Source: DYRB01 sp963709645
GTDB taxonomy: Bacteria; Pseudomonadota; Gammaproteobacteria; Chromatiales; Chromatiaceae
NCBI GenBank assembly: GCA_963709645.1
Contig: CAVPXP010000037.1
Coordinates: forward strand, 1-64,000
Reading direction: 5' to 3'
Length of the DNA stretch: 64,000 bases
Positions 21,281 to 29,855 of this stretch are shown piece after piece (within the stretch, counting starts at the first letter, position 1; each line of letters begins with the position of its first letter). A model generated the notes under the pieces. It did not search any database and had not been told where the DNA came from. It saw nothing but the letters and a program-made list of their open reading frames with translations. The translations under genes were made by a program, and so were the position numbers.

Positions 21281-21841
21281 ATGGCCGAACCCGCCGGCCG
21301 TTCCGCCACCTACGAAGACATCCTGGTCCTGCCGGAAAACCTGGTGGGTGAGATCCTGCATGGCCAACTCCACACCCAGCCCCGCCCAGCCCCACGCCAC
21401 GCCCGAGCCTACTCTGCCTTGGGCGGCAACCTGGGCGGGGCTTTCGACTGGGGCACCGATGGGCCTGGCGGCTGGTGGATTTTCGACGAGCCAGAGCTGC
21501 ACCTGAGCGGCCATGTGCTGGTGCCGGACCTCGCCGGTTGGCAGCGCGAGCGCCTGCCCAGTCTCCCCGAGACGGCCTGGTTCGAGCTGGCCCCGGATTG
21601 GGTGGGTGAGATTCTCTCCCCCGGCACCGCCCGCACCGACCGGGCGATCAAGATGCCCATCTATGCCCGCGACGGCATCCCGAACCTGTGGCTGGTAGAC
21701 CCGGACGCACGCACCCTGGAGGCATATTGCCTACAGGACGACGGGCACTGGCTGCTGCTCGCGACACTGAAGGACGACGATGCCGCGCAGCAGCCGCCCT
21801 TTGAGGCCGTGGGCTTCTCGCTGGCGATGCTGTGGGCTTGA
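21281..21841 (+). CDS. Uma2-family PD-(D/E)XK nuclease-fold protein
   Basis: 186 residues, ATG at 21281 behind a GAGGAG ribosome site. Family marks: TYEDILVLPENLVGEILHGQ, LVPDLAGWQRE (catalytic Asp), LAPDWVGEILSPGTARTDR (Glu in the EVxS-like strand) and MPIYARDGIPNLWLVDP. Uma2 proteins have a restriction-endonuclease fold and are abundant in cyanobacteria and purple bacteria, but their role is not established. Stand-alone gene. Confidence 0.85.
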   Translation: MAEPAGRSATYEDILVLPENLVGEILHGQLHTQPRPAPRHARAYSALGGNLGGAFDWGTDGPGGWWIFDEPELHLSGHVLVPDLAGWQRERLPSLPETAWFELAPDWVGEILSPGTARTDRAIKMPIYARDGIPNLWLVDPDARTLEAYCLQDDGHWLLLATLKDDDAAQQPPFEAVGFSLAMLWA

Positions 21842-21869
21842 CGTCCAGTCGCTGTGGAGCCGCCGAGAC

Positions 21870-22003
21870 CCGAATCGGCTAAAAGATCCAGCAGCTCGAC
21901 GATGTCATGGGTGCGGCGATAGACGACGCCCCAATATGCGCTCGGGGTTTGCCTCCGAGGCAAGGGCACGAATTGCGGCGTCGATCTGTGCAAGCCGGAT
22001 CAT
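21870..22003 (-). pseudogene. remnant of a MNT/HEPN toxin-antitoxin pair
   Basis: On the minus strand MIRLAQIDAAIRALASEA begins like a minimal nucleotidyltransferase (MNT) antitoxin. It then jumps, with a frame change, into VVYRRTHDIVELLDLLADSG, which resembles the first helices of a HEPN toxin. The catalytic GSRARG-type core of MNT and the Rx4-6H motif of HEPN are both missing. It looks like a fusion scar left by an internal deletion. The assignment rests on short segments. Confidence 0.4.
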
Positions 22004-22016
22004 CGGCGCGGAATCC

Positions 22017-22601
22017 TCACCTAGCATCAGGTCCCTGCGGCCCACCCTGGGGCTTGCGGACGAAGTCGGCCGGGTCATAGCCCTGCACCTTGAGCTCTGC
22101 CAGCCAGGCCTGGATCTGGGCCTCTGGCGGGTGTGGGTCGCGGGCCAGAATCCAACCCCAACGCCGGGTGGGGGTCCCGATCAGGGCATAGTCGTAGTCC
22201 CTGCCCAAGCCAATCACCCAATAGTCCCCCCAGAAGAGTCGGACCCCCAAGATGCTCACGAAGCTTACTTCCAGCCGGGCATTGGTTACGGGGTCGGCAA
22301 CCCGGGCGACCCCGTCCGCCTGATCCGCCTCGCCGGAGGCTCGGACGCAACGGTTGGTTACGCTGACCAGACCATCGTCGCGCAGTGCATAGTCGGCCGT
22401 CGTGTCGCGGGCACAATTCCGCTGGAAGAAGTTGGGCATGGCGGCGATCTCGTACCACCGGCCCATGTAGCGTTGAAGATCGACCCGGTCCACAGGCCGC
22501 GGAGGCTCCGCTTCGACGGGCCCGCTGACGAGCAGGGCCAGGGAGACGAGGACGACCAGACCAATCCCCGAGACTGCTCTGCCCACGTCACACCCGATCA
22601 C
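22017..22601 (-). CDS. blc: lipocalin family protein (Blc-like)
   Basis: 194 residues from a GTG at 22601, overlapping the end of psd. An N-terminal hydrophobic segment (GIGLVVLVSLALLVSGPVEA) is a secretion signal; there is no lipobox, unlike E. coli Blc. The lipocalin motif 1 is in VDLQRYMGRWYEIAAMPNFF, with NRCVRASGEADQADGVARV and LGRDYDYALIGTPTRRWGWI typical of bacterial lipocalins. These bind lysophospholipid or fatty acid in the periplasm. Being in the same operon as phosphatidylserine decarboxylase fits a role in membrane lipid upkeep. Confidence 0.85.
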   Translation of the reverse strand: MIGCDVGRAVSGIGLVVLVSLALLVSGPVEAEPPRPVDRVDLQRYMGRWYEIAAMPNFFQRNCARDTTADYALRDDGLVSVTNRCVRASGEADQADGVARVADPVTNARLEVSFVSILGVRLFWGDYWVIGLGRDYDYALIGTPTRRWGWILARDPHPPEAQIQAWLAELKVQGYDPADFVRKPQGGPQGPDAR

Positions 22602-23484
22602 TTCCAGCCTCCTCCGCTCCCAGGCTCAGCCGCCCCAGCGCCTGCCCCATGCACAGTGGGTCGCCAGGCTTGAGCCCCGGGTCCAGGTCCACGGCCCCAG
22701 CAGGAAGGAGCAAGATGACGGTGGAGCCCATGTTGAAGCGGCCCATCTCCTCGCCCCGACCCAGGCATACCTCCCCCGATACGGGGCGTCGCACGTCCGG
22801 CAGCGGCGGCGTCACCTGACCCGCCCAGACGGTCTCCATGGAGCCGACGAAGATGGCCCCGACCAGGATCAGGGCCATGGGCCCGACCTTGGTGTCGAAG
22901 AGGCAGACCACCCGCTCATTGCGCGCGAACAGCCTCGGGACTGCGCGGGCGGTGACGGAGTTGACGCTGAACAGCCTGCCCGGGATGTGGGTCATGGCGG
23001 TTAGGGCACCCTCCAGGGGCATGTGCACCCTGTGGTAGTCCCGCGGTGAGAGATAGATGGTGGCGAAGGCCCCACCCGCGAAGGCGGCTGCAGCCTGGAC
23101 GTCACCCCCGAGCAGGTCCAGGGCCCTGTAACTGTGGCCCTTGGCCTGGAACAGGACCCCATCGCGAACCTCCCCCATCTGGCTCAAGGCACCGTCCGCC
23201 GGGCAGAGGAGGGCTGTGGGGTCGGCTGCCAGCGGTCTCGCCCCGGGTCGCAGGGCTCGGGTGAAGAAGGCGTTGAAGCTCTGGTAGGCCCTGGGGTCCG
23301 GCTCAGCGGCGAGGCCCATGTCTACACGGAAGTGCCGAACGAACCAGCCGATCAAGGTGTCCTTGAAGGGGCGCCACCGCCAGCGCGCGACCCGGTACAT
23401 CAGGGCCGAGAGCAGGTGCTGCGGGAGCAGATGTTGAACGGCAACGAAGAGCCGCTCCGTCAGACGCAGGGGTTGGTCGGTCAT
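22588..23484 (-). CDS. psd: phosphatidylserine decarboxylase proenzyme
   Basis: 298 residues. It makes phosphatidylethanolamine from phosphatidylserine at the inner membrane. Self-cleavage to alpha and beta chains should occur at the Gly-Ser of FNMGSTVIL (LGST in E. coli), giving a pyruvoyl cofactor. Other family segments: QSFNAFFTRALRPGARPL, CPADGALSQMG, YLSPRDYHRVHMPLEG. The ATG at 23484 overlaps the stop of the Sco-like gene as ATGA. Order in the operon is aminotransferase, Sco-like protein, psd, lipocalin. Confidence 0.95.
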   Translation of the reverse strand: MTDQPLRLTERLFVAVQHLLPQHLLSALMYRVARWRWRPFKDTLIGWFVRHFRVDMGLAAEPDPRAYQSFNAFFTRALRPGARPLAADPTALLCPADGALSQMGEVRDGVLFQAKGHSYRALDLLGGDVQAAAAFAGGAFATIYLSPRDYHRVHMPLEGALTAMTHIPGRLFSVNSVTARAVPRLFARNERVVCLFDTKVGPMALILVGAIFVGSMETVWAGQVTPPLPDVRRPVSGEVCLGRGEEMGRFNMGSTVILLLPAGAVDLDPGLKPGDPLCMGQALGRLSLGAEEAGSDRV

Positions 23485-24182
23485 CGGGTCGTGTTGTCCG
23501 TCTTGGGTGCCGGTGCCGGGCCGGTTGCGGGGCTAGATGGGGGAACATCGGCCTCGGCCCGTCTAAACAGATCCGGGGCCTCGGAAAGGGCCGCGAGGTC
23601 TGCGGCCACGGTGGCCGGGCCCTGACCCGGGGTGAACAGAGCCACCAGGCGGGCACCTGGCGCGATAAGAAACAGCGGCGCTCCGGTATCATCCCCTGGC
23701 ATGGGCCCAGGGGCACCGCCGAGGGCATCGGCCAGCTTGCTTAACTCGCCGGTTTCACCCCCGGCGACAACAAGCGAAGGGGTCAGACGATTAAAGTCCC
23801 GGGCCAGGTTCGACGCATCGCTGGTCTGGACCAGGACCAGGCGCAGATCGGCGTACAACTCCGGGCGGTCCGCCAGGCGATTGCGAATCTCCAGCAGGCG
23901 GTTGACGGCCAGGTGCCCCTGGGCCTGGGTCAGGTCTCCGTAGGTCAGCAGAGTCCAGCCCTGGCTGAGCCGATCCCGGGTCACTGGGCGCCCGTCCGGG
24001 TCCCGGAGGGTAAAGTCCGACAGGTCGATGGGCGGCGAGACCAGTATCCCGGCGATGGCCGGCGGCCCGCCCGGCTGCTTGTAGCGGTTGCCCCACTGAT
24101 AACTGAGCACAAAGAGCCCAGCCGCGGCGGCGATCATCACCAGTCGGACCGGCAGGCTGCGTCGTTTGCTGGGGAGAAACAC
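23481..24182 (-). CDS. Sco1/SenC-like membrane-anchored protein without cysteines
   Basis: 233 residues from a GTG at 24182. One N-terminal membrane anchor (LVMIAAAAGLFVLSYQWG) precedes a thioredoxin-like fold: SPPIDLSDFTLRDPDGRPVT, LTYGDLTQAQGHLAVNRLLE and GAPLFLIAPGARLVALFTPG. The layout is that of Sco copper chaperones, but the CxxxC pair is replaced (GDLTQAQG) and there is no cysteine anywhere in the protein. It therefore cannot bind Cu or do thiol chemistry in the Sco manner. A proline- and threonine-rich tail follows. Its role is unknown; the tight overlap with psd suggests a structural or envelope task. Confidence 0.7.
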   Translation of the reverse strand: MFLPSKRRSLPVRLVMIAAAAGLFVLSYQWGNRYKQPGGPPAIAGILVSPPIDLSDFTLRDPDGRPVTRDRLSQGWTLLTYGDLTQAQGHLAVNRLLEIRNRLADRPELYADLRLVLVQTSDASNLARDFNRLTPSLVVAGGETGELSKLADALGGAPGPMPGDDTGAPLFLIAPGARLVALFTPGQGPATVAADLAALSEAPDLFRRAEADVPPSSPATGPAPAPKTDNTTR

Positions 24183-24190
24183 GGCGGGAC

Positions 24191-25372
24191 TCAGCCGGCC
24201 AGGGCCGCCTGGACCCGGGCTAGTGCCGCCCCCGTGTCCGCCCGGCGGCCCAGGTCGTTGAGGACAATCCCGAGGGCCCCGACGCATAGGATGATGTTGG
24301 TCGGGCGGCTGCTGTACCCCATGAGTCCGATGCGCCAGACCTTGCCGGCCAGGTCACCGAGCCCAGCACCGACCTCCAGGTTGTAGTCCTTGAGCAGACG
24401 GCCACGCACCAGGGCATCGTCCACCCCGGCCGGGATGGTCACGGCGTTGAGCTGCGGCAGGCGCTCGGCCTCCGGCACGGGCAGTTCCAGCCCGAGGGCT
24501 TCGAGCCCGGCGCGCAGGGCCAAGTGGTTGCGGCGATGGCGGGCCCAGGCGTTCTCCAGGCCCTCCTCGTGGAGCATGACCAGGGCCTCGTGCAGGCCGT
24601 AGAGGGCGTTGACCGGGGCCGTGTGGTGATAAGTGCGGCGCTGCTCGGGGCTCCAATACCCCATCACCAAATTCAAGTCGAGAAACCAACTGCGGACCTT
24701 GGTAGCGCGCCCCTTGACCTTGGCCAAGGCGCGCTCGTTGAAGGTGATGGGCGAAAGCCCTGGGGTACATGACAGGCACTTCTGGGATCCCGAATAGCAG
24801 GCGTCGACCCCCCAGTCGTCTACCCGCAGCTCCGACCCACCCAGGCTGGTGACCGCGTCGACAATCGTCAGGCAGTCATGGCGGTGGGCGATCTCGACCA
24901 GAGCGGCGACATCGGAGCAGGCACCGGTGGAGGTTTCCGCCTGGACGAAGGCGACGATGACCGCGTCCGGGTGCGCACGCAGCGTCTCGTCGAGCTTGTT
25001 CGGGTCTACCGCCCGGCCCCAGGGATCCGCCACCACCACAGGCTCGCCGCCGGCTCGCAGGACATTCTCCACCATGCGCCCGCCGAAGACCCCGTTGACG
25101 CACACCACCACCTTTTCGCCCGGCTCCACCAGGTTGACGAAGCAGGTCTCCATTCCCGCGGAGCCCGGGGCCGAGACCGGCATGGTCAGGACGTTGTGTG
25201 TCAGAAAGGCGCCGCGCAGCAGGTCCTTGACCTCGTCCATCATGGTGACGAAGGCCGGGTCCAGGTGGCCGATGGTCGGACGCCCCAGGGCGGCGAGGAT
25301 GCGGGGGTGGACATCCGCGGGTCCGGGGCCCATGAGGGTACGGACGGGCGGATTGAATGACTGGATGGGCAT
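24191..25372 (-). CDS. alanine/serine-glyoxylate aminotransferase family protein (PLP)
   Basis: 393 residues, starting MPIQSFNPPVRTLMGPGPAD. A fold-type I PLP enzyme; the cofactor lysine is in CYSGSQKCLSCTPGL and the Asp in LTIVDAVTSLGG. The family transfers amino groups to glyoxylate, making glycine. With the glycolate oxidase subunits elsewhere in the window this fits a glycolate/glyoxylate salvage route of an autotroph. The sequence alone does not separate alanine from serine as donor. It leads an operon with the Sco-like gene, psd and a lipocalin. Confidence 0.85.
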   Translation of the reverse strand: MPIQSFNPPVRTLMGPGPADVHPRILAALGRPTIGHLDPAFVTMMDEVKDLLRGAFLTHNVLTMPVSAPGSAGMETCFVNLVEPGEKVVVCVNGVFGGRMVENVLRAGGEPVVVADPWGRAVDPNKLDETLRAHPDAVIVAFVQAETSTGACSDVAALVEIAHRHDCLTIVDAVTSLGGSELRVDDWGVDACYSGSQKCLSCTPGLSPITFNERALAKVKGRATKVRSWFLDLNLVMGYWSPEQRRTYHHTAPVNALYGLHEALVMLHEEGLENAWARHRRNHLALRAGLEALGLELPVPEAERLPQLNAVTIPAGVDDALVRGRLLKDYNLEVGAGLGDLAGKVWRIGLMGYSSRPTNIILCVGALGIVLNDLGRRADTGAALARVQAALAG

Positions 25373-25603
25373 AGGGAGATCCGGCGGTCGCGCAGCGAGT
25401 TGACAGGCGGCCGACTGGGCCGCGCCGGGAGTATACCAGCCCCAGTTGGACTCGGACCCAGCCCTGCTCAGCCCGCCCAGGAAGAGCCGGCGCAGCGTCC
25501 ATTCGCGCCTGACAAAGGGTAAGTCGCGTGTGGCTGCCAGGTTGATCGTGAACGGGCCCTGGACGAGCGATGTGGACGGCGCCGCCGGGGACGTCTCGGC
25601 GAC

Positions 25604-25648
25604 GAGGGGCTGGGCAGAGGCGGTGGCGCCGCCCCTGCCCAGCCCCTC
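25604..25648 (-). terminator. long perfect hairpin after the DUF3501 gene
   Basis: GAGGGGCTGGGCAG at 25604-25617 is the exact reverse complement of CTGCCCAGCCCCTC at 25635-25648, and the enclosed bases can also pair in part. It begins 4 bases after the DUF3501 stop on the minus strand. There is no T run, so it acts either as a terminator helped by Rho or as a 3' stabiliser. The rest of 25373-25652 shows nothing. Confidence 0.5.
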
Positions 25649-25652
25649 AGGC

Positions 25653-26234
25653 TCAGGACAGGTCTGCGGTGAGGGAGTCGCGCACCCCAGGGGCGGTCAC
25701 CACATCGTGCCGGTACGCGGGGTGATCGATACCCATGGCGATGGCGGCGCCCGCCTTAGCCGCGGCGACCATCGCCGGGGTCAGCTCGAAGCGCAGGAAG
25801 TGCACCGACGAGGTCTTGTCCGCGGCGGTGCGCTCCAGGTCCTCGTCGGCGATGGCCCAGACCCGTTCCTGGTCGCCCACCTGCGCCCAGACCTTCTCCT
25901 CCACCCCAATCAACCGGGCCAGCGCCTCGCGACGCTCGTCCTCATTGCCGTACTCGATCATGAAGGTCGCCTTCCAGTTGCTTCCGTCAGGGATCAGGGG
26001 GTTATAGGCCCCCAGCTCATCCTCGATGCCCTCGCTCTCGAAGATGCGCTCCACCCGCAGCATCTCCTGGACCTGATACTGCATGGTCAGGCGGTCTTCG
26101 AAGTAAAGGGTCGCATGGGCCCCGATAGGGACCTGGCGGCTCTTCTTGTGGGCCATGACCTTGGCGCGGAAGTCCGCGCGGACCTGGGCATAGTCCTCCA
26201 GGGAATAGAGGTCATCTCTGGTCAGCTTCTGCAT
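25653..26234 (-). CDS. DUF3501 family protein
   Basis: 193 residues starting MQKLTRDDLYSLEDYAQVRA. The pattern HKKSRQVPIGAHATLYFEDR, MQYQVQEMLRVERIFESEGI and the C-terminal SVHFLRFELTPAMVAA is that of DUF3501. This family almost always sits beside a GlpC/HdrD-like Fe-S protein and often rubrerythrin, in oxidative-stress clusters. Here the Fe-S gene is 47 bases upstream in the same direction. The biochemical role is unknown. Confidence 0.85.
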   Translation of the reverse strand: MQKLTRDDLYSLEDYAQVRADFRAKVMAHKKSRQVPIGAHATLYFEDRLTMQYQVQEMLRVERIFESEGIEDELGAYNPLIPDGSNWKATFMIEYGNEDERREALARLIGVEEKVWAQVGDQERVWAIADEDLERTAADKTSSVHFLRFELTPAMVAAAKAGAAIAMGIDHPAYRHDVVTAPGVRDSLTADLS

Positions 26235-26281
26235 GCTTCACTCCGGAACAGGGTTGCGGCGGTTTGCCGGAAACGATCGAC

Positions 26282-27622
26282 TCAGACCCCGTAGGCTAGG
26301 CGCAGCAGGCGCATCGGGTGCTCCTGCTTGCCGTCCTCGCCCAGGGCGTGGGCGATGTGGGCGCCGGCCATGGGACAGTCACTGCCGTAGTGGTCCGGCT
26401 TGGCGGCCTTTACCTTGTTGGCCACGGGGCGCACGATCTTCATGGCAAACTCGTAGGACTCCTTCTTGACCGCATAGGTCCCGTCGTGGCCCGAGCAACG
26501 CTCGATGATCTCGACCTGGGTGTCCGGCACCAGGGCCAGAACCTCGCGGGTCTTCTGTCCGACGTTCTGCACCCGCTGGTGACAGGATGCCTGGTAGACC
26601 ACGCTCCCCAGGGGCTTCTTGAAGTCCAGATTCAGCTTGCCGTGCTTGTGCCTCAGCATGAGGTATTCGAAGGGGTCGTACATGCGGGCCGCAACCTCCT
26701 GCACCGCCCGGTCGTCCGGATACATGAGGCGCAGCTCCTGCTTGAACATCAGGACGCAGGATGGGATCGGGGCGACGATGTCCCAGCCGTCGCGCACCAA
26801 CTCCAGCAGGACCGGGATGTTGGCCTCCTTGGCGGCATTGACTGCTTCCAGGTCACCCAGCTCCAGCTTGGGCATTCCGCAGCACTGCTCCTTGCGCGGC
26901 AAGGTCACAGGGATGCCGTTGTGCTCGAAGACCGCGATCAGGTCCTGGTTGACCCCTGGCTCGTTGACGTTGCCGTAGCAGGTGGCGAATAGGGCCACCT
27001 TGCCGGAGGTGGGCCCCGCCGCTTCTCCCTGGGCCGTGCGCCCGACGCGGGCCTTTTCGGCGCGGCGCAGCGACGTCGCCTGGTACTCGGGGACACGAGC
27101 ATCACGGTGCACCTCCAGCACCGCCTCCAGGGCCTTGCGGCCCAGGGCGTTCTTGTTGGCGGCGTTGACGATGCCCGCGACCACCGGGATACCGGCGAGC
27201 GAACCCACCAGATCCGTACTGGTCAGGATGCGGTCGCGGACCTTGATCTTGCCCTGCTTGAACTTGACCGCCTTGGCGCGGAGCATGAGGTGCGGAAAAT
27301 CCAGGTTCCACTCGTGGGGCGGGACGTAAGGACACTTGGTCATGTAACAGAGGTCGCAGAGGTAACAATGATCCACCACCTTCCAGTAGTCCTCCTTCGC
27401 CACGCCATCGACCTCCATCGTCGACGACTCATCCACCAGGTCGAAGAGGTTGGGGAAGGACTGACACAGGCTGACGCAACGGCGGCAACCGTGGCAGATG
27501 TCGAAGACCCGCTCCAACTCCTTGAAAAGGGAGTCCTCGTTGAAGAAATCGGGGTTACGCCAATCCAGCGCGTGGCGCGTGGGCGCCTCCAGGCTGCCTT
27601 CGCGGGCAATTGGTCCAGCCAT
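26282..27622 (-). CDS. heterodisulfide reductase/GlpC-like Fe-S protein
   Basis: 446 residues. Two [4Fe-4S] motifs near the N-terminus (CHGCRRCVSLCQSFP and CYLCDLCYMTKCPYVPP) are followed by two cysteine-rich CCG domains: ATCYGNVNEPG with QCCGMPKLELG, and YQASCHQRVQNVG with ERCSGHDGTY. The second CCG is altered, with CSG for CCG. Such proteins pass electrons between quinone or flavoprotein and a disulfide or peroxide-reducing partner. It forms a pair with DUF3501. The rubrerythrin gene that usually completes the cluster is not next to it. Confidence 0.85.
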   Translation of the reverse strand: MAGPIAREGSLEAPTRHALDWRNPDFFNEDSLFKELERVFDICHGCRRCVSLCQSFPNLFDLVDESSTMEVDGVAKEDYWKVVDHCYLCDLCYMTKCPYVPPHEWNLDFPHLMLRAKAVKFKQGKIKVRDRILTSTDLVGSLAGIPVVAGIVNAANKNALGRKALEAVLEVHRDARVPEYQATSLRRAEKARVGRTAQGEAAGPTSGKVALFATCYGNVNEPGVNQDLIAVFEHNGIPVTLPRKEQCCGMPKLELGDLEAVNAAKEANIPVLLELVRDGWDIVAPIPSCVLMFKQELRLMYPDDRAVQEVAARMYDPFEYLMLRHKHGKLNLDFKKPLGSVVYQASCHQRVQNVGQKTREVLALVPDTQVEIIERCSGHDGTYAVKKESYEFAMKIVRPVANKVKAAKPDHYGSDCPMAGAHIAHALGEDGKQEHPMRLLRLAYGV

Positions 27623-27828
27623 GTCATGTCTCCCGTTTTGCTTGGTTATTGTTGGGCCTGGGACCCGATGGCCCCTGCCTGGTCCCGACCCCTGCGATAC
27701 TGCACAAGCCTAGGGACCTAAGCCTCATAATTCCAATGGCCGTTACGAATCGCAATGATAGCCCGCAACCATGAAGGGCCCGCAACCCGGATTGACGCAC
27801 CACCCTGCCCCGCCGGAGGTCTCTGCCG

Positions 27829-28434
27829 ATGCCGCACCGTCCACCCTTGTCAACCGCCTCGCTCACGGCCTGTTTGTCTGTGTTGCTGCTCGCTGCCTGC
27901 GCCACCAGCCCCCCGAGCCAGGTGAGTGACGCCTGCGCCGTCTTCGAAGAGAAACCGGACTGGTATGAGGCGGCCAGCGGCACCGAGAAACGTTGGGGTA
28001 CCCCGGTCCAGGTTCAGCTCGCCATCATCCGCGCCGAGTCGAGCTTCAAGCACGACGCCAAACCACCCCGCGACACCTTCGTCGGCATCCCCATGTGGTG
28101 GCGGGTCTCCAGCGCTTACGGCTACGCCCAGGCCAAGGACGGGACCTGGGACGACTACCGAGCCGCCACCGGCCACAGTTTCGCCAGCCGCACTAATTTC
28201 GACGACGCCAGCGACTTCATCGGCTGGTACACCGACCAGACCCAGAAAAGACTCGGCATTTCTAAATGGGACACCTACAACCAGTACCTCGCCTATCACG
28301 AAGGCCAGGGCGGCTACAGCCGCAAGACCTATGCGAATAAGGACTGGCTGCTGCGGGTCGCCCGCAAAGTCGACGGTTGGGCGCGGAACTACGGGGGTCA
28401 GCTACGCAGCTGCCGGGCCCAGCTCAACGATTGA
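27829..28434 (+). CDS. lipoprotein lytic transglycosylase-like (SLT) protein
   Basis: 201 residues with a lipoprotein signal (LSVLLLAACATS). The catalytic region has VQLAIIRAESSFKHDAKPPR, where the Glu of RAESSF is the expected acid, then SAYGYAQAKDGTWDDYRAAT and YLAYHEGQGGYSRKTY, as in single-domain SLT proteins. It probably cleaves peptidoglycan glycan strands from the outer-membrane side. It is followed after 18 bases by two histidine phosphatase genes on the same strand. Confidence 0.85.
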   Translation: MPHRPPLSTASLTACLSVLLLAACATSPPSQVSDACAVFEEKPDWYEAASGTEKRWGTPVQVQLAIIRAESSFKHDAKPPRDTFVGIPMWWRVSSAYGYAQAKDGTWDDYRAATGHSFASRTNFDDASDFIGWYTDQTQKRLGISKWDTYNQYLAYHEGQGGYSRKTYANKDWLLRVARKVDGWARNYGGQLRSCRAQLND

Positions 28435-28452
28435 CCGCTCTCCACAACAACA

Positions 28453-29085
28453 ATGACCACACGCATCTGCATCGTCCGCCACGGCGAGACGGACTGGAAC
28501 GTCGAGAAGCGCATCCAGGGGCATACCGACATCCCCCTCAACGCGACCGGCCGCGCCCAGGCGCTGGCCATGGCCTACAACGCCGGACATCACCGCTTCC
28601 GCGCCATCTACAGCAGCGACCTGAAGCGCGCCATGGAGACGGCCTGCGCCCTCGCGGAGCGGGAGGGGCTGGAGGTGCGGCCTCTGCCCCAGCTACGAGA
28701 GCGCAACTACGGGATCTTTCAGGGGATCACGGCGGCAGAGGGGGCAGCCCTGTATCCGGCCGCATACGAACACTACAGCGCCCGCGATCCGAGTTACGGT
28801 TTCGAGACCGGCGAGAGCATGGCGGCCTTCGCGGGACGGGTGGCAGAGGGGGTCGACTGGATGGTCCGCCACCACAGCGGCGAGACCGTTTGCGCCGTCT
28901 GTCACGGCGGGGTGCTGGACATCCTCTACCGCAAGGCGACCGGCCGGCCGCTGGAGGCCCCGCGCGACTTCGTCATACCCAACTGCGCCCTGAACTGGTT
29001 CAGATTCGACGCCCACGGTTGGCATGTCGATACTTGGGCCGATCGGCATCACCTGACGCAGGTGCTCGTCGAAACGCCGGAATGA
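28453..29085 (+). CDS. histidine phosphatase family protein
   Basis: 210 residues. The phosphohistidine motif is RHGETDWNVEKRIQGHTDIP near the N-terminus, with YSSDLKRAMETA, LRERNYGIFQG and CAVCHGGVLDILYRK supplying the other active-site residues. It belongs to the PhoE/CobC-like branch of phosphoglycerate-mutase fold phosphatases, not to glycolytic mutases. The substrate is uncertain. The stop overlaps the gpmA start as ATGA. Confidence 0.88.
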   Translation: MTTRICIVRHGETDWNVEKRIQGHTDIPLNATGRAQALAMAYNAGHHRFRAIYSSDLKRAMETACALAEREGLEVRPLPQLRERNYGIFQGITAAEGAALYPAAYEHYSARDPSYGFETGESMAAFAGRVAEGVDWMVRHHSGETVCAVCHGGVLDILYRKATGRPLEAPRDFVIPNCALNWFRFDAHGWHVDTWADRHHLTQVLVETPE

Positions 29086-29834
29086 GCGCCGCACATCGCG
29101 AATTGGTGCTCATTCGCCACGGACACAGCGAATGGAATCTCAGCAACCGCCTGACCGGCTGGACCGACGTCCCGCTGTCCCAGGTTGGCCTCGACGAGGT
29201 CGCTCTGGCGGGCCGGCGGCTCGCCGCCGCAGGCTTTGGGTTCGACGAGGCCCATGTATCCGTGCTGCGCCGCACCCGTCAGACGGCGCATGCCCTGCTG
29301 GAGGCGGCGGGAACGCCGTCGATCCCCATCGAACTCACCTGGCGGCTGAACGAGCGCCATTACGGCGCCCTGCAGGGGATGACCAAGGCGGAGATCCTGG
29401 CCGTCTGGGGGGAACAGCGGGCGCGGCGCTGGTGGCGCGGCTATTTCGACCGGCCGCCGGCCTTGGAGGGTGACGACCCTCGCCATCCCCGCTTCGATCC
29501 GCTCTATCGAACCCTGGACCCAGCCCTGCTCCCCCCCACCGAAAGCCTGCGGGATTGCCAGGAGCGCACCTTGCCGTATTGGCATGACGTCCTCGCGCCG
29601 CGTATTGCCGCCGGCCGGCGGGTGCTGGTGGTCAGCCACGGCAACACCTTGCGCGGGCTGGTCATGCATCTGGACCGCATCGAGCCGGACGCGATGGAGC
29701 GGGTGGAGATCCCCTCAGGCGTGCCCCTCGTCTATCGGTTCGCGATCCACAGGGATGTGGAAGTCCCGGCAGGAGGCAAGAGCCGGGCCGGGACGCCCAA
29801 TCTCACCGCCCTGCGGCGGTATTGGCTGGAGTAG
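29082..29834 (+). CDS. gpmA: 2,3-bisphosphoglycerate-dependent phosphoglycerate mutase
   Basis: 250 residues. It interconverts 3- and 2-phosphoglycerate in glycolysis or gluconeogenesis. Marks of GpmA: LVLIRHGHSEWNLSNRLTGW, SVLRRTRQTAH, RLNERHYGALQGMTKAEI and VLVVSHGNTLRGLVMHL. RHGHSEWN replaces the more common RHGESxWN, so one active-site Glu is His here. The ATG at 29082 overlaps the upstream phosphatase. Confidence 0.9.
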   Translation: MSAAHRELVLIRHGHSEWNLSNRLTGWTDVPLSQVGLDEVALAGRRLAAAGFGFDEAHVSVLRRTRQTAHALLEAAGTPSIPIELTWRLNERHYGALQGMTKAEILAVWGEQRARRWWRGYFDRPPALEGDDPRHPRFDPLYRTLDPALLPPTESLRDCQERTLPYWHDVLAPRIAAGRRVLVVSHGNTLRGLVMHLDRIEPDAMERVEIPSGVPLVYRFAIHRDVEVPAGGKSRAGTPNLTALRRYWLE

Positions 29835-29855
29835 GGAAGACGCCGTATCGACGCC

